Assembly: GCA_910574865.1 (NCBI GenBank)
Contig: CAJTDN010000013.1
Coordinates: 1-64,000 of the forward strand
Direction of reading: 5' to 3'
Length of the DNA stretch: 64,000 nt
Origin: Lachnospiraceae bacterium
Lineage (GTDB): Bacteria; Bacillota; Clostridia; Lachnospirales; Lachnospiraceae
This document shows, in pieces, positions 1 through 9,234 of this stretch (its first letter is position 1; every line of letters starts with the position of its first letter). The position numbers were made by a program, and so were the translations under genes. Below the pieces are notes generated by a model. That model was not told where the DNA came from. It searched no databases and was given only the letters and a program-made list of their open reading frames with translations.

Positions 1-1
1 T

Positions 2-1962
2 ATTCGCGGGACCTACCAGGAGGCCGAACTGCCGGAGCTGGGCGAGGGGGAAGAAATTGATACTTCTATCCCCGCTGACCCTGATGTAAAAAACTATTCC
101 TATACCGTTGTGGACGGTGCGGTGTACTATCGGGAAAACAGCCGCATGGTGCGCCCCGACTTAAACGCCACCGCCGAGGCCCGCGTAAAGGGGCTGGTGG
201 AACTGCGGGACTGTGTGCAGAAGCTCATCGCACAGCAGATGGACAGCTTTGTTTCGGATGCGGCAATCCGTGAAACCCAGGCCGAATTGAACCGGCTCTA
301 TGACGCATTTTCCGCAAAGTACGGGCTTATCAATGACCGGGGGAACCGGCTGGCCTTTGCCGATGATTCCAGCTATTATCTGCTCTGCGCGCTGGAAGTC
401 ATTGACGATGACGGACATCTGAAGCAAAAGGCGGATATGTTCACCAAGCGCACCATCAAGCCCCATCAGGCTGTTACTGCGGTGGACACCGCCAGTGAAG
501 CCCTGGCTGTATCCATCGCGGAAAAGGCCGAGGTGGATATGGCGTACATGGCCGAACTGAGCGGCAAAACCCAGGAGGAATTGGCGCAGGAGCTGCGGGG
601 CGTGATCTTCCGCCTGCCAGGACCACTGGCGGAGGGGGAAACGCCCCGTTATGTGACAGCGGACGAATACCTCTCCGGCAACGTGCGCCGGAAACTGCGG
701 CAGGCACAGCGGGCGGCGGACAAAGACCCCGCCTTTTCTGTCAATGTGGAGGCACTGACCGCCGCCCAGCCAAAGGATTTGGACGCATCGGAAATCGAGG
801 TGCGCCTGGGCGCTACCTGGATTGACAAAGACTACATCCAGCAATTCATGTACGAAACCTTCCACACCCCGTACTATCTGCAAGGGAAGATTGAGGTCAA
901 GTATGTCCCCTACACCGCCGAGTGGCAGATCACCGGCAAAAACGCCGTTGGGTACGGCGATGTAGCCGCCAATACCACCTACGGAACCGACCGGGCCAAC
1001 GCCTACAAGATTCTGGAGGACAGCTTAAACCTGCGGGATGTCCGCATCTATGACACCGTTGAGGACGCCGAGGGGCGGGAGCGCCGGGTACTCAACGCCA
1101 AAGAAACCACCCTTGCCGCCCAGAAGCAGATGGCGATCCGGGAAGCCTTCCGGGACTGGATTTGGAAGGACCCACAGCGGCGGCAGACGCTGGTGCGCCA
1201 GTACAACGAGGAAATGAACAGCATCCGCCCCCGCGAGTATGACGGGCAGCATATCCGGTTTGCGGGCATGAACCCGGAAATCACCCTGCGGGAACACCAG
1301 AAAAACGCCATCGCCCATGTGCTGTACGGCGGGAATACCCTGCTGGCCCATGAGGTGGGCGCGGGCAAGACCTTTGAAATGGTAGCCGCCGCGATGGAAT
1401 CCAAGCGGCTGGGCCTGTGCCAGAAATCCCTCTTTGTGGTGCCGAACCACCTGACCGAGCAGTGGGCCTCCGAGTTTTTACGGCTCTACCCTTCCGCGAA
1501 TATCCTTGTCACCACCAAAAAGGATTTTGAAAGCCACAACCGCAAGAAATTCTGCGCCAGAATCGCCACCGGGGACTATGACGCGGTGATTATCGGACAC
1601 TCCCAGTTTGAGCGTATTCCCATCAGCCGGGAACGGCAGGAGCGCCTGCTGCGGGAGCAGATCAACGAGATCACCGACGGGATTGCCGAGGTGGAGGCCA
1701 GCGGCGGGGAACGCTTTACCGTCAAGCAGCTGGAACGCACCAAAAAATCGTTGGAGGCAAGGCTGGAAAAATTGCAGGCCGAGGGCCGCAAGGACGATGT
1801 GATTACCTTTGAGCAGCTGGGCGTGGACCGGCTGTTTGTGGACGAAAGCCACAATTATAAAAACCTCTTTTTATACACCAAAATGCGGAATGTGGCGGGA
1901 CTTTCCACCACAGACGCGCAGAAATCCTCCGATATGTTTGCCAAATGCCGCTACATGGACGA
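2..1962 (+). pseudogene. SNF2-type helicase, 5' portion (interrupted)
   Basis: The frame is open from the window edge and reads into a conserved integrative-element helicase of the SNF2/superfamily 2 type, often fused to a methylase-like N-terminus that would lie outside the window. Motif I (AHEVGAGKTFEM) and motif II (FVDESHNYKN) are visible. The natural frame is cut at 1962 by the 22.4-kb insertion; the chimeric reading continues only to a stop at 1982-1984. The 3' half lies at 24,398-26,323. In its present state the protein would lack motifs III-VI and should be inactive unless the insert excises. Confidence 0.9.
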
Positions 1963-1992
1963 TGTGATATGTTGTGAACTGTAGATGTAAAC
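1961..1992 (+). repeat. Left attachment end of the 22.4-kb element
   Basis: GA core followed by 30 bp. The reverse complement of this arm matches the right end at 24,368-24,397 at about 60% of positions, including GTTTACA placed exactly 30 bp from the core on both sides. Confidence 0.75.
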
Positions 1993-2165
1993 ATTTCCAA
2001 TAAACGCTTTATTTTAGCGGAAATGCGCATCTGCAAAAATACAACATATGCGGCTGGCTCATTTGTGGTGAATGGAAACTTGCAGATGTTGTAATACAAG
2101 GAAGAAGGTGATAATCCTTTTATTCGTATCTGTAAACAGTTTAGCACAAAGAAAGGCGGTTGTAT

Positions 2166-2519
2166 ATGGAGATTACTTACCATTGGGAAGGAGATTATCT
2201 GATTCCAGACCTCAAACTTTCGGATACAACGGAGTATCAGATCGGGAAGTATGGACGCATGAGGAAGCGTTTTTTGGAAGAAAACCATAGGGGCATTTAT
2301 TCGTATATGATCTTGTCGGAAACCTTATGGAAGCATCTTGCGGAGATTGATGAAGAATGTAATGAGATGATGGACAGGCTTGTAAGGCAGATGGCAAAAA
2401 AAGAGGGAGTAACCGAACAGCTTAAATCTGATGACTGGCTCTGCTGGCTTCAGAAGATGAACAGCATTAGGAGCAGAGCGGAGGAAGTAGTGCTGCATGA
2501 TCTGATATATTCCCTTTAG
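2166..2519 (+). CDS. tnpV: TnpV family transposon-encoded protein
   Basis: A 117-residue protein starting at ATG 2166 with AAAGGCGG 7 bp upstream. The sequence (YHWEGDYLIPDL near the N-terminus; RHY-like charged helix towards the C-terminus) resembles TnpV proteins carried by Tn4451-type elements. Their molecular role is unknown. It is the first gene inside the left end of the 22.4-kb element, the usual place for this family, and is followed by a long perfect inverted repeat. Confidence 0.75.
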   Translation: MEITYHWEGDYLIPDLKLSDTTEYQIGKYGRMRKRFLEENHRGIYSYMILSETLWKHLAEIDEECNEMMDRLVRQMAKKEGVTEQLKSDDWLCWLQKMNSIRSRAEEVVLHDLIYSL

Positions 2520-2542
2520 TTTTATTCTGGCTTTAAGTTTTG

Positions 2543-2622
2543 TAGCATGAGGCGCAGAAGATGTCAAGACACCGGCTCCGCCTCGCCTGCGGCGGTCTTG
2601 ACATCTTCTGCGCCTCATGCTA
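2543..2622. repeat. Perfect 28-bp inverted repeat with 24-nt loop
   Basis: Arms at 2543-2570 and 2595-2622 are exact reverse complements (TAGCATGAGGCGCAGAAGAT and so on). The loop is GC-rich. No T-run follows on either side, so a simple rho-independent terminator is not the obvious reading. It lies between convergent genes (TnpV on plus, an operon on minus). Confidence 0.85.
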
Positions 2623-2769
2623 TGGAGTGGTCAAGGGGAAACAAAGTTCCCCCATTGCATTAAAAATGCCAATGGCGGGATTTTGTGAAAAATTAAAATA
2701 GGGGATTGACAGGACGGAAAAAATGGCTTATTATTGACAATAAGAAATGGGTTTTCACCGTACATCTTG

Positions 2770-3288
2770 TTACGGCTTGCTCGTTTCTTTTTTTACTGCC
2801 AAAATATCATACAGATATTTTTTGCCATTTTCAGCATGGTTAATTAAAAGACGGGCATGGAATATATTGTATCTGACAAGCACATTCTCATCATAAACCG
2901 GGAGGGCAAAACGGACATCATACCTGTACCAGCCGTATCTGGCGTTTTTGTTGTGTTTTTCCTTGCGGTTTTCTTCATAAGCCGGGTTTGATGCTATCTG
3001 TATCAGTTCAGGTATCGCAGTAGCGGCGTTTGCCTTCGCTTTTGCATTTGCACCCATAAGGCTTTTCCGGCTCTCTGATTCCGTGTATTCTTCGGGAAGT
3101 TCATTTCCAATATAAATACGCTCGGCATTTTCTTCAATCTCGTAATAGTCTCCGACATATCCTTCGAGATACCGCTTTACATTATCCCAGTCAATTTGGC
3201 GTTTCCCTTTGAAACGGATATCGTTAATCAAGACCAGCTTTTTACCGTCCGCATCGGTTATGATATTTACGTTCCTGTTTTCAATCAT
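2770..3288 (-). CDS. Hypothetical protein, possible BECR-fold nuclease-like domain
   Basis: 172 residues from ATG 3288, which overlaps the stop of the upstream gene (3281-3283). The first half is acidic and of unknown type. The C-terminal part (YGWYRYDVRFALPV, then YNIFHARLLINHAENGKKYL and YDILAVKKE) resembles the end of phage- and ICE-encoded barnase/EndoU/RelE-like (PBECR) domains, where short strands precede a Y-D-I-x-x-x-K tail. That assignment is from memory of the pattern and uncertain. It is the last gene of a three-gene minus-strand operon, so it could be an RNase-like effector or simply a structural relative. Confidence 0.45.
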   Translation of the reverse strand: MIENRNVNIITDADGKKLVLINDIRFKGKRQIDWDNVKRYLEGYVGDYYEIEENAERIYIGNELPEEYTESESRKSLMGANAKAKANAATAIPELIQIASNPAYEENRKEKHNKNARYGWYRYDVRFALPVYDENVLVRYNIFHARLLINHAENGKKYLYDILAVKKETSKP

Positions 3289-4195
3289 CTCTTTTGTTCC
3301 CTTTCTTCTTTTCTCTTGATTTGTAGACATTAAACTGGTTCTTGCACCTCTGACTGCAAAATTCATTCCCCTTCCGGCTTGCGACAAAGGCTTTTTTACA
3401 GTGCTTGCACATACGCATATCACTGTCCTTGTCCGTGAGCATGAAGGAAAAGCACATCTGCACCATGACAAGCAGCGAATGGAAATCCCATACGATAACG
3501 GGCGAATCCTTTTCCAGTGCAATCCGGTAAGTGGGGGATATGCCGCCGAAAGCGGAAATGCCCTGACGGTACAGGCTGCGTGTCTGCTCGTCAATCGTAT
3601 CATAATCGAGGTAATAAAGGAAACTTGTCATAAAGGTAAATGCTAAGTCAGTAAATTCTTTCAAAATCCAGTCGTACCTTTCCGCATATTCCTTCTGTAA
3701 TTCCATCGCCACAGCCTGCGGCGCATTCCCCATAGCCATTGTGATCGCAATGCCTTCACGGTCAGTCACAGACCATCCCGATTCCACACTTTTCTTTCTG
3801 AAATCCAGTTTATCAAAAGGGTAGAAATAGGAAAGATACTTCTCTGTAGGAAGGGATTCTTCCTTTATAAAGTGGTTTTTTGGAAGATACACGGATTCAT
3901 AGGTTATAAAATCTGCTGTTGTCGGCAGGGCGGTCATAAAGCCGAGGAAACCATATTTTTTTACAAAGTCAAGCACGGACTCTTTTAGTTCTTCTTCCGA
4001 GGCTTTGTGCATGGCGGCAAGCCCGACATTTACCGCATCAGTGATAAGCTGCTCCGCTTCCTGCATGGGGCGGTACATTTCCGGTTCTGCGCCTTCTGAA
4101 ACCGTTATGTAGAGAGTGCCATCATCAGCGGTCTTATATTCATAGCCGCTGTACCGAATCCACGGTGCGCTGGTATGCGCAAATAAATTCTTCAT
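3281..4195 (-). CDS. Hypothetical protein with C-terminal zinc-finger motif
   Basis: About 304 residues from ATG 4195, chosen because GGAG lies about 10 bp upstream; an alternative ATG is at 4216. The long N-terminal region has no motif I recognise. The C-terminus has MCKHCKKAFVASRKGNEFCS followed by Q-R-C, a C-x2-C-x13-C-x3-C zinc-ribbon resembling those in CGNR/DUF6076-type proteins, then a basic tail. It overlaps the downstream gene by 8 bp, so the two are translationally coupled. A DNA- or RNA-binding role is inferred from the zinc motif and basic tail. Confidence 0.6.
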   Translation of the reverse strand: MKNLFAHTSAPWIRYSGYEYKTADDGTLYITVSEGAEPEMYRPMQEAEQLITDAVNVGLAAMHKASEEELKESVLDFVKKYGFLGFMTALPTTADFITYESVYLPKNHFIKEESLPTEKYLSYFYPFDKLDFRKKSVESGWSVTDREGIAITMAMGNAPQAVAMELQKEYAERYDWILKEFTDLAFTFMTSFLYYLDYDTIDEQTRSLYRQGISAFGGISPTYRIALEKDSPVIVWDFHSLLVMVQMCFSFMLTDKDSDMRMCKHCKKAFVASRKGNEFCSQRCKNQFNVYKSREKKKGNKRDD

Positions 4196-4270
4196 AGAAA
4201 ATCTGCTCCAATCCATCAATCATATCGAATTATCTGATGTAATATTTCCTATATTATAAACAGTTACTTG

Positions 4271-4918
4271 TTATCGGTCAAGCCGTTTACTTTCCTTTTT
4301 CTTCCGCACTCCGTTTTCTAAAAAATGTTTCTCATCAAGCGTCAGCGGCAGACTGTTTTCCTTCCGGTATGCAAGCACAGCACCATAGAGTTTTCGTATC
4401 TTTTTCAATGCTGTTTCACGGATGCCCCGGATGTTCCGGTCTGTCTGCCCGATGCTCTCTGCATACTCTGTAGCGGAATCATCACGCAGGAACAGGTAAT
4501 AGAGCATATTTTTGAGGTGCGGCTTTAGTTCCTTTAATATTTCCGATAAATCCGCATCTGTGACAAGTTCATGTATCGTTTCCGGGCTGTCAAATATGAA
4601 ATCAAGAAAATCACCTGCAAGCAGGAGCCTTCTTAAAACCATATCATAAGACGGTCTATCGAATAAATGCAGTTCATCTGCGCCCCATTCCAGAGGAACA
4701 GTGGAGCGTCCTATCTCATGGTCTCTTTCTCTCCGTTCCCTGTTTTCGTCCAGTTTATCCCACCAGTACAGTACGTTTTCAAAGTCCTCCACTGTCCTTG
4801 CGCTTTCCTCAATGCGCCGGATTGCAAGGGCACGGGCTTCACGGTGGAGCATATCCCCGTCCGCTTCTGTTATAAAACTTTGCTCCCTGAATGTTGGGAG
4901 TTCGGTGTATTTTGGCAT
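4271..4918 (-). CDS. Sigma-70-like / HTH regulatory protein
   Basis: 215 residues. The last third (EYAESIGQTDRNIRGIRETA, then LKKIRKLY) reads as a sigma region 4-like helix-turn-helix, preceded by acidic helices. Conserved core-binding regions of a full sigma factor are not obvious. It heads a minus-strand operon with the zinc-finger and BECR-like genes and is divergent from the recombinase operon. It may control the element's own genes; no target can be named. Confidence 0.55.
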   Translation of the reverse strand: MPKYTELPTFREQSFITEADGDMLHREARALAIRRIEESARTVEDFENVLYWWDKLDENRERRERDHEIGRSTVPLEWGADELHLFDRPSYDMVLRRLLLAGDFLDFIFDSPETIHELVTDADLSEILKELKPHLKNMLYYLFLRDDSATEYAESIGQTDRNIRGIRETALKKIRKLYGAVLAYRKENSLPLTLDEKHFLENGVRKKKESKRLDR

Positions 4919-5061
4919 TTATAATCAGTCCTTTTCAAAAATATAAAAAAGTGTAGCAGTTTTTTCAAAAACACTTCCGTTTTTATAGCTGTTTTTCTCC
5001 TATTAGTGAAAGAGTAATCTTTTTCAAAATAAAATCAGTTACAAATAGAAGGGAGGGCGGC

Positions 5062-5190
5062 TTGTGGAGTACGGATAAAATAAAAATTCGGTTACTAAGT
5101 ACGGAAGTCAGGGAGCTTAACAGTTCCCCGAACAATTATAAGGGATATGCGCTCGGTGCGCAAGAAAGGATTGTATGGCAGAAACATTAA
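5062..5190 (+). CDS. Small 42-residue protein ahead of TnpW
   Basis: An open frame from TTG 5062 (TGG-AGT-ACG follows) to TAA 5188-5190, with a strong GGGAGGGCGG site just upstream. It encodes a polar, basic peptide (STDKIKIRLLSTEVRELNSS and so on) ending in W-Q-K-H. It overlaps the start of the next gene by 16 bp, as coupled genes do. The TTG start is unusual, and the function is unknown. Confidence 0.5.
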   Translation: MWSTDKIKIRLLSTEVRELNSSPNNYKGYALGAQERIVWQKH

Positions 5191-5420
5191 AAGTGAATAA
5201 TGATGTAGCAGAATCCAGCCCTGTTCCGGCTGGATTTTTTTACAGAAGAATCGGCGGGACACTTTTCAGGGTCAGGGTATATACGGGTTCGGGATATGCC
5301 GACACGCTGGATGAAAAAATTCCCCGGTTAATTTTGAATGAAATGGTGACAGGCGCAGAAAGTTATGTTAAGATGGATTCACCACAGATGAGCCAGCCGC
5401 CGGAAAGGAGTTCGGAATGA
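5175..5420 (+). CDS. tnpW: TnpW family transposon-encoded protein
   Basis: 81 residues with AAGAAAGGA upstream of ATG 5175. The central part (GFFYRRIGGTLFRVRVYTGS) matches the TnpW pattern of a short strand-rich domain beginning with an R-x-G-x-x-F/Y-R-V motif, seen again at 43,091 and 47,364 in this window. The C-terminus overlaps the recombinase start by 4 bp (ATGA). Proteins of this type almost always sit directly before a large serine recombinase, so a role in recombination control is plausible but unproven. Confidence 0.75.
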   Translation: MAETLKVNNDVAESSPVPAGFFYRRIGGTLFRVRVYTGSGYADTLDEKIPRLILNEMVTGAESYVKMDSPQMSQPPERSSE

Positions 5421-7390
5421 ACAACAGGACGGCTGGTGACAACAGAATAACAGCTCTTTATGAGCGGCTCTCAAGGGACGATGATCTTGCGGGGGACAGC
5501 AACAGCATAGTCAACCAGAAAAAGATGCTGGAGGATTATGCAAAAAACAACGGGTACACGAACACGGTGCATTTTACGGATGACGGATTTTCCGGCGGCA
5601 GTTTTGAAAGACCGGGATGGAAGCAGATGTTAAGCCGGATTGAAAACGGCGACATCGGCACAGTCATAGTAAAGGACATGAGCCGTGTCGGGAGGGATTA
5701 CCTTCAGGTAGGATTCTACACGGAGGTATTCTTCCGGGAAAAGGGTGTCCGTTTTATTGCTGTTTCCAATGGTGTTGACAGCAGCAACAACACCAGCAGT
5801 GAATTCGCCCCTTTTTTGAATATCATGAATGAATGGTATCTGCGTGACTGCAGCAGGAAGATCACCGCAGTTTTGCGGGCGAAAGGGAAAGAGGGAAAAC
5901 CGATTACGAGTAACCCGCCCTACGGCTTTGTGAAAGATACGGAGGATAAAAACCATTGGCTCGTTGACGAAGAAGCGGCGGAGGTTGTGAGAAAGATTTT
6001 CCGTCTGACCGTGGAGGGCATGGGACCGTACCAGATAGCAAAGCGGCTTATGGAGGAAAAGGTGGAGAAACCGTCCTATTATCAGGCGACAAGGCAGAGG
6101 GGCAATTACCAGACCATGTGCGATTTTGAAACTCCCTACAACTGGACGGGCGGATCGGTGGTGCGGATACTGGAAAGACCGGAATATATGGGCGATACCG
6201 TAAATTTCCGTAGCCACAAGGAATCCTATAAGGATAAGAAAGCTGTTAAGAATAACAGTGATGAGATACTTGTTTTTCAGGATACCCATGAACCAATCGT
6301 AGACCGCAGGACGTGGTATATGGTGCAGGAATTAAGAAAGACAGTGCGGAGAGTGGATACCGGCGGAAAAGGAAGCCTGCTGACCGGAAAGCTCTACTGT
6401 GCGGACTGCGGCGGAAAAATGCACTACCGCAGAAGCACGACAAGGGCGGCAAGAGACTGGAGGGGTATCCCGAACGGCGGGACAGAGCGCACATCCGCAG
6501 GCTTTAACTGCAGCACTTACAACAGCAGCAGGAAGCAGTATAAGCAGGTGTGCTTTTCACATTCCATAAAAGAGGATACGGTAAAACAGCTTATCCTCGA
6601 AACGATACGGTATGCCTTAAAAAGCGTCCGCATGGACGAGGCGGCGTTTATAAAAAATATGCGGAGTGCATCCGAGGTCAGGGATAAAAGCGAGGTCAAA
6701 AAATTGAAAGCAGACTTTTCTAAAAAAGAGAAACGTTTTGCAGACCTTGACCTGCTGATCAAAAAGGTGTATGAGGACAACGCAATGGGGAAGCTGCCGG
6801 ACAGACGGTATGAAATGCTTTCTTCCGATTATGAGAAGGAACAGCAGGAGCTTGAAATCTCCATGCAGGAAATCCGTGAAAAACTTGCACAGTTTGAGGA
6901 TGACACGGACAGGACGGAGGAATTTCTTTCCCTTGTCCGCAAGTACACCGACATTCAGGAACTCACGCCCGCCATTGTGAATGAATTTGTTGATAAGGTC
7001 ATGGTGCATAAAATAGAGGAAATCGACGGAGAACGTGTGCAGGAGATCGAGATTTTCTTAAATTATATCGGGAAGGTGGAGCTTCCGGTGCAGGAGCTTT
7101 CTGAGGAAGAAATGGCGGCGGAGGAAAAGAAGCGGAAACGCCGTGCATACAGCCGTGCCTACCTGAAAGAATACCGTAAAAAGCACAGACCGGAAATCCG
7201 GCGTGTGATTGAAGGAGCAAGGGAGGCGGACAAACAGAAACAGATGGCGGAGGCGGAAGCATCAGCGGACGGACTCCTGCATACGGACGGTACGGAACAG
7301 GTTGCAGCTATGGTAGCAGGGGAAAACAAGATTATTGTAGAGAGCAGCCTTCCGACCAAAGAGGAAGTGAAAGCAAAATATGGCAGATAG
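5417..7390 (+). CDS. Large serine recombinase (TndX/TnpX type)
   Basis: 657 residues. The N-terminal resolvase domain has YERLSRDDD with the likely nucleophile Ser19, and the SRVGRD motif. A recombinase domain follows (about 190-310), then a zinc-ribbon (YCADCGGKMHYR and a later N-C-S / V-C-F-S-H pair) and a long coiled coil with a basic tail. It probably catalyses excision and integration of the 22.4-kb element at GA dinucleotides. It overlaps tnpW and is followed 40 bp later by the partition genes. All expected catalytic features appear intact. Confidence 0.93.
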   Translation: MNNRTAGDNRITALYERLSRDDDLAGDSNSIVNQKKMLEDYAKNNGYTNTVHFTDDGFSGGSFERPGWKQMLSRIENGDIGTVIVKDMSRVGRDYLQVGFYTEVFFREKGVRFIAVSNGVDSSNNTSSEFAPFLNIMNEWYLRDCSRKITAVLRAKGKEGKPITSNPPYGFVKDTEDKNHWLVDEEAAEVVRKIFRLTVEGMGPYQIAKRLMEEKVEKPSYYQATRQRGNYQTMCDFETPYNWTGGSVVRILERPEYMGDTVNFRSHKESYKDKKAVKNNSDEILVFQDTHEPIVDRRTWYMVQELRKTVRRVDTGGKGSLLTGKLYCADCGGKMHYRRSTTRAARDWRGIPNGGTERTSAGFNCSTYNSSRKQYKQVCFSHSIKEDTVKQLILETIRYALKSVRMDEAAFIKNMRSASEVRDKSEVKKLKADFSKKEKRFADLDLLIKKVYEDNAMGKLPDRRYEMLSSDYEKEQQELEISMQEIREKLAQFEDDTDRTEEFLSLVRKYTDIQELTPAIVNEFVDKVMVHKIEEIDGERVQEIEIFLNYIGKVELPVQELSEEEMAAEEKKRKRRAYSRAYLKEYRKKHRPEIRRVIEGAREADKQKQMAEAEASADGLLHTDGTEQVAAMVAGENKIIVESSLPTKEEVKAKYGR

Positions 7391-7429
7391 TTTGATAATA
7401 ACAACAAGCATGAAAGTGAGGATTTTGAT

Positions 7430-8380
7430 ATGGCAAAACTTAGAGATTACAACATGAACGGGACAATTATTTTAGGAGTGGATGCAGGCTATGGGAATTA
7501 TAAGACGGCAAGGTGCTGTTTCCCGACTTCCGTGAGCAGGAGCAGTCAGCCGCCTGTCTTTACAAGAGACTATCTGGAATATGAAGGCAGCTATTACACC
7601 ATAGGCGAGGGACACAAGGATTTTGTTGCGGAGAAAAGCCTGGATGACGATAATTATATTCTTACTCTTGCCGCCATTGCAAAGGAGCTGAAAGCGAGAG
7701 GATTATCGGCTGCAAAGATACATCTTGCGGTAGGGCTTCCGTTAAAATGGGTGCAGGCACAGAGGGATTCCTTCCGTGAATATATGATGCAGAACCGCCA
7801 TGTAGATTACAAATATGCAGGTAAACGATATACGGTTGACATCGCGGACTGTACGGTCATGCCGCAGTGTTATGCGGCGGTAGCGGAGAGCCTGCCGGAT
7901 TTTAAGGGGATGCACATGATAGCGGATATCGGCAACGGGACGATGAATGTGATGATACTCAACAACGGCAAGGCGAGCGAAAGCAAGTCGTGGACGGTAA
8001 AGCTGGGGGCGAATGAATGTTATATGGCGATCCGCAATCTTATACTGGACAGGAAAGCGGAGGAACTTCCGGCAGAGATTATCGAGAATTATCTGCGTTA
8101 TGGTGATATAAAAGTGGGCGGGGAATACCAGCAGCTTATGGAAAAAGCGGCAAAGAGCTATGTGGATAAGATATTTGCGGAACTGAAAGCACACGGTTAT
8201 AATCCGAACCTTATGAAACTGTATATCATGGGCGGCGGCGCAAAGATTGTGGAGCTTGTCGGGGATTATGACAGTGACAATGTTGCCTTTAACCATGATA
8301 TACGAGCAAACGCCAAAGGCTATGAATATTTCTGCTATATGAAACTCCGCAGGCAGAAATTGATGGCTTCCGCCGGATAA
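7430..8380 (+). CDS. parM: ParM/StbA-like actin-like segregation ATPase
   Basis: 316 residues. Actin-family nucleotide motifs are visible: phosphate 1 (ILGVDAGYGNYKTA, residues about 11-24), phosphate 2 (MIADIGNGTMNVMIL, about 163-177) and the adenosine motif (LYIMGGGAKIVEL). Actin-like proteins of this type form filaments that push plasmid copies apart. The next gene encodes an RHH-like partner, and a hairpin array that could be the centromere follows. Such modules in an integrated element suggest it can be maintained outside the chromosome after excision. Confidence 0.88.
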   Translation: MAKLRDYNMNGTIILGVDAGYGNYKTARCCFPTSVSRSSQPPVFTRDYLEYEGSYYTIGEGHKDFVAEKSLDDDNYILTLAAIAKELKARGLSAAKIHLAVGLPLKWVQAQRDSFREYMMQNRHVDYKYAGKRYTVDIADCTVMPQCYAAVAESLPDFKGMHMIADIGNGTMNVMILNNGKASESKSWTVKLGANECYMAIRNLILDRKAEELPAEIIENYLRYGDIKVGGEYQQLMEKAAKSYVDKIFAELKAHGYNPNLMKLYIMGGGAKIVELVGDYDSDNVAFNHDIRANAKGYEYFCYMKLRRQKLMASAG

Positions 8381-8394
8381 GGAGATGTGTCTGA

Positions 8395-8934
8395 ATGAAG
8401 AATAAAAACCACAATATCCGTTTCAACATGGAGAGAGGGGATGAGTGCAGGGCATGGGAACTCCTGCACTCCCCGCAGATACGGCAGATGTTCAAGTCAC
8501 AGAACAGATTTGTGATAGAAGCAGTCAATAATTATTATGACCGCTGTGTGGCGGTAAAGCGTGATCCTTATCTGGAAACAAGGGAGAAAGAGGACGCTTT
8601 TGCGGAGCGCATCGTGGAAATGGTGGAAAAGAAAGTGATGTCCAATCTCCCGGCGCTTTTTGGGATGTATATGGCACAGATGCAGTTTTTTCCCTTATCC
8701 GTTCCTATGGGTGCATACCCAGCGGCGCAAGGCGGCATGGTGTACGGTCAGGCATCAGCAAACGGTATGAATAACGGAAATGCAGTAATGGGCGGGGCAG
8801 TTTCTCCAAGTGTTTCCAATCCGGCAGATATGGAAGCAGCGATGCAAAATGCAGGGGATGTGCAGGAAGAAGCTGTATCGGAGAATCCCACAGAGCCGCC
8901 GGACAATGACTTGATTGATTTTGATGCATTTTAA
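8395..8934 (+). CDS. ParR-like DNA-binding partner of the actin-like protein
   Basis: 179 residues, 14 bp after parM. The N-terminus (IRFNMERGDECRAWELLHSP, then FVIEAVNNYYDR) fits a ribbon-helix-helix domain: one strand followed by two helices. A charged coiled segment and a low-complexity Ala/Gly/Asn/Met-rich tail ending in acidic residues (DNDLIDFDAF) follow. ParR-type adaptors use an RHH domain for DNA and a C-terminal peptide to bind the ParM filament, which matches this layout. Assignment rests on layout and position. Confidence 0.6.
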   Translation: MKNKNHNIRFNMERGDECRAWELLHSPQIRQMFKSQNRFVIEAVNNYYDRCVAVKRDPYLETREKEDAFAERIVEMVEKKVMSNLPALFGMYMAQMQFFPLSVPMGAYPAAQGGMVYGQASANGMNNGNAVMGGAVSPSVSNPADMEAAMQNAGDVQEEAVSENPTEPPDNDLIDFDAF

Positions 8935-9046
8935 TATATTTGCAGAGTAGGGCTATGGTAATCAGGTTTACTGTAGCCTTATTTTTGTGGATTTTTTCAC
9001 ATCAGAGCATAAATGCATCCATATTTTCATAAAAGACCGACAAAGG

Positions 9047-9156
9047 GTAGCCGAAAGGCTACAAAATAAGGACAAAGAGCAGCCATATAAGGCTGCATAA
9101 TAAAGGGCGGGCATTTAAGCCCGCAAAATAAGGGCAAAGAGCAGCCGGAAGGCTGC
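9047..9156. repeat. Array of four small hairpins, centromere-like
   Basis: Four stem-loops lie in tandem: 9047-9062 (GTAGCC/GGCTAC), 9079-9096 (GCAGCC/GGCTGC), 9107-9124 (GCGGGC/GCCCGC) and 9141-9156 (GCAGCC/GGCTGC). They are spaced by a recurrent AAATAAGGRCAAAGA-like linker. The array directly follows the parM/parR-like pair. Confidence 0.7.
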
Positions 9157-9174
9157 AAATAAGGGCGCAAATGT

Positions 9175-9226
9175 AGCCGTCTGTTTTGAAGCTGGAATAC
9201 CAGTTTTCAGACAGGCGGCTTTTTTA
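9175..9226 (+). terminator. Rho-independent terminator after the partition operon
   Basis: AGCCGTCTGT pairs with ACAGGCGGCT across a loop and is followed by six T residues. It ends the recombinase/partition transcription unit. Confidence 0.8.
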
Positions 9227-9234
9227 TGCCCGTA

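Noticed and set aside
161-1854. Long open frames on the minus strand across the helicase gene
   Set aside because: They are shadows of a GC-rich, codon-biased gene; the plus-strand protein has conserved helicase motifs and the shadows have none.
9047-9156. CRISPR-like array of short repeats
   Set aside because: Units are unequal, only 4 copies exist, the repeated parts are the stem-loops and linker, and no Cas gene is near.
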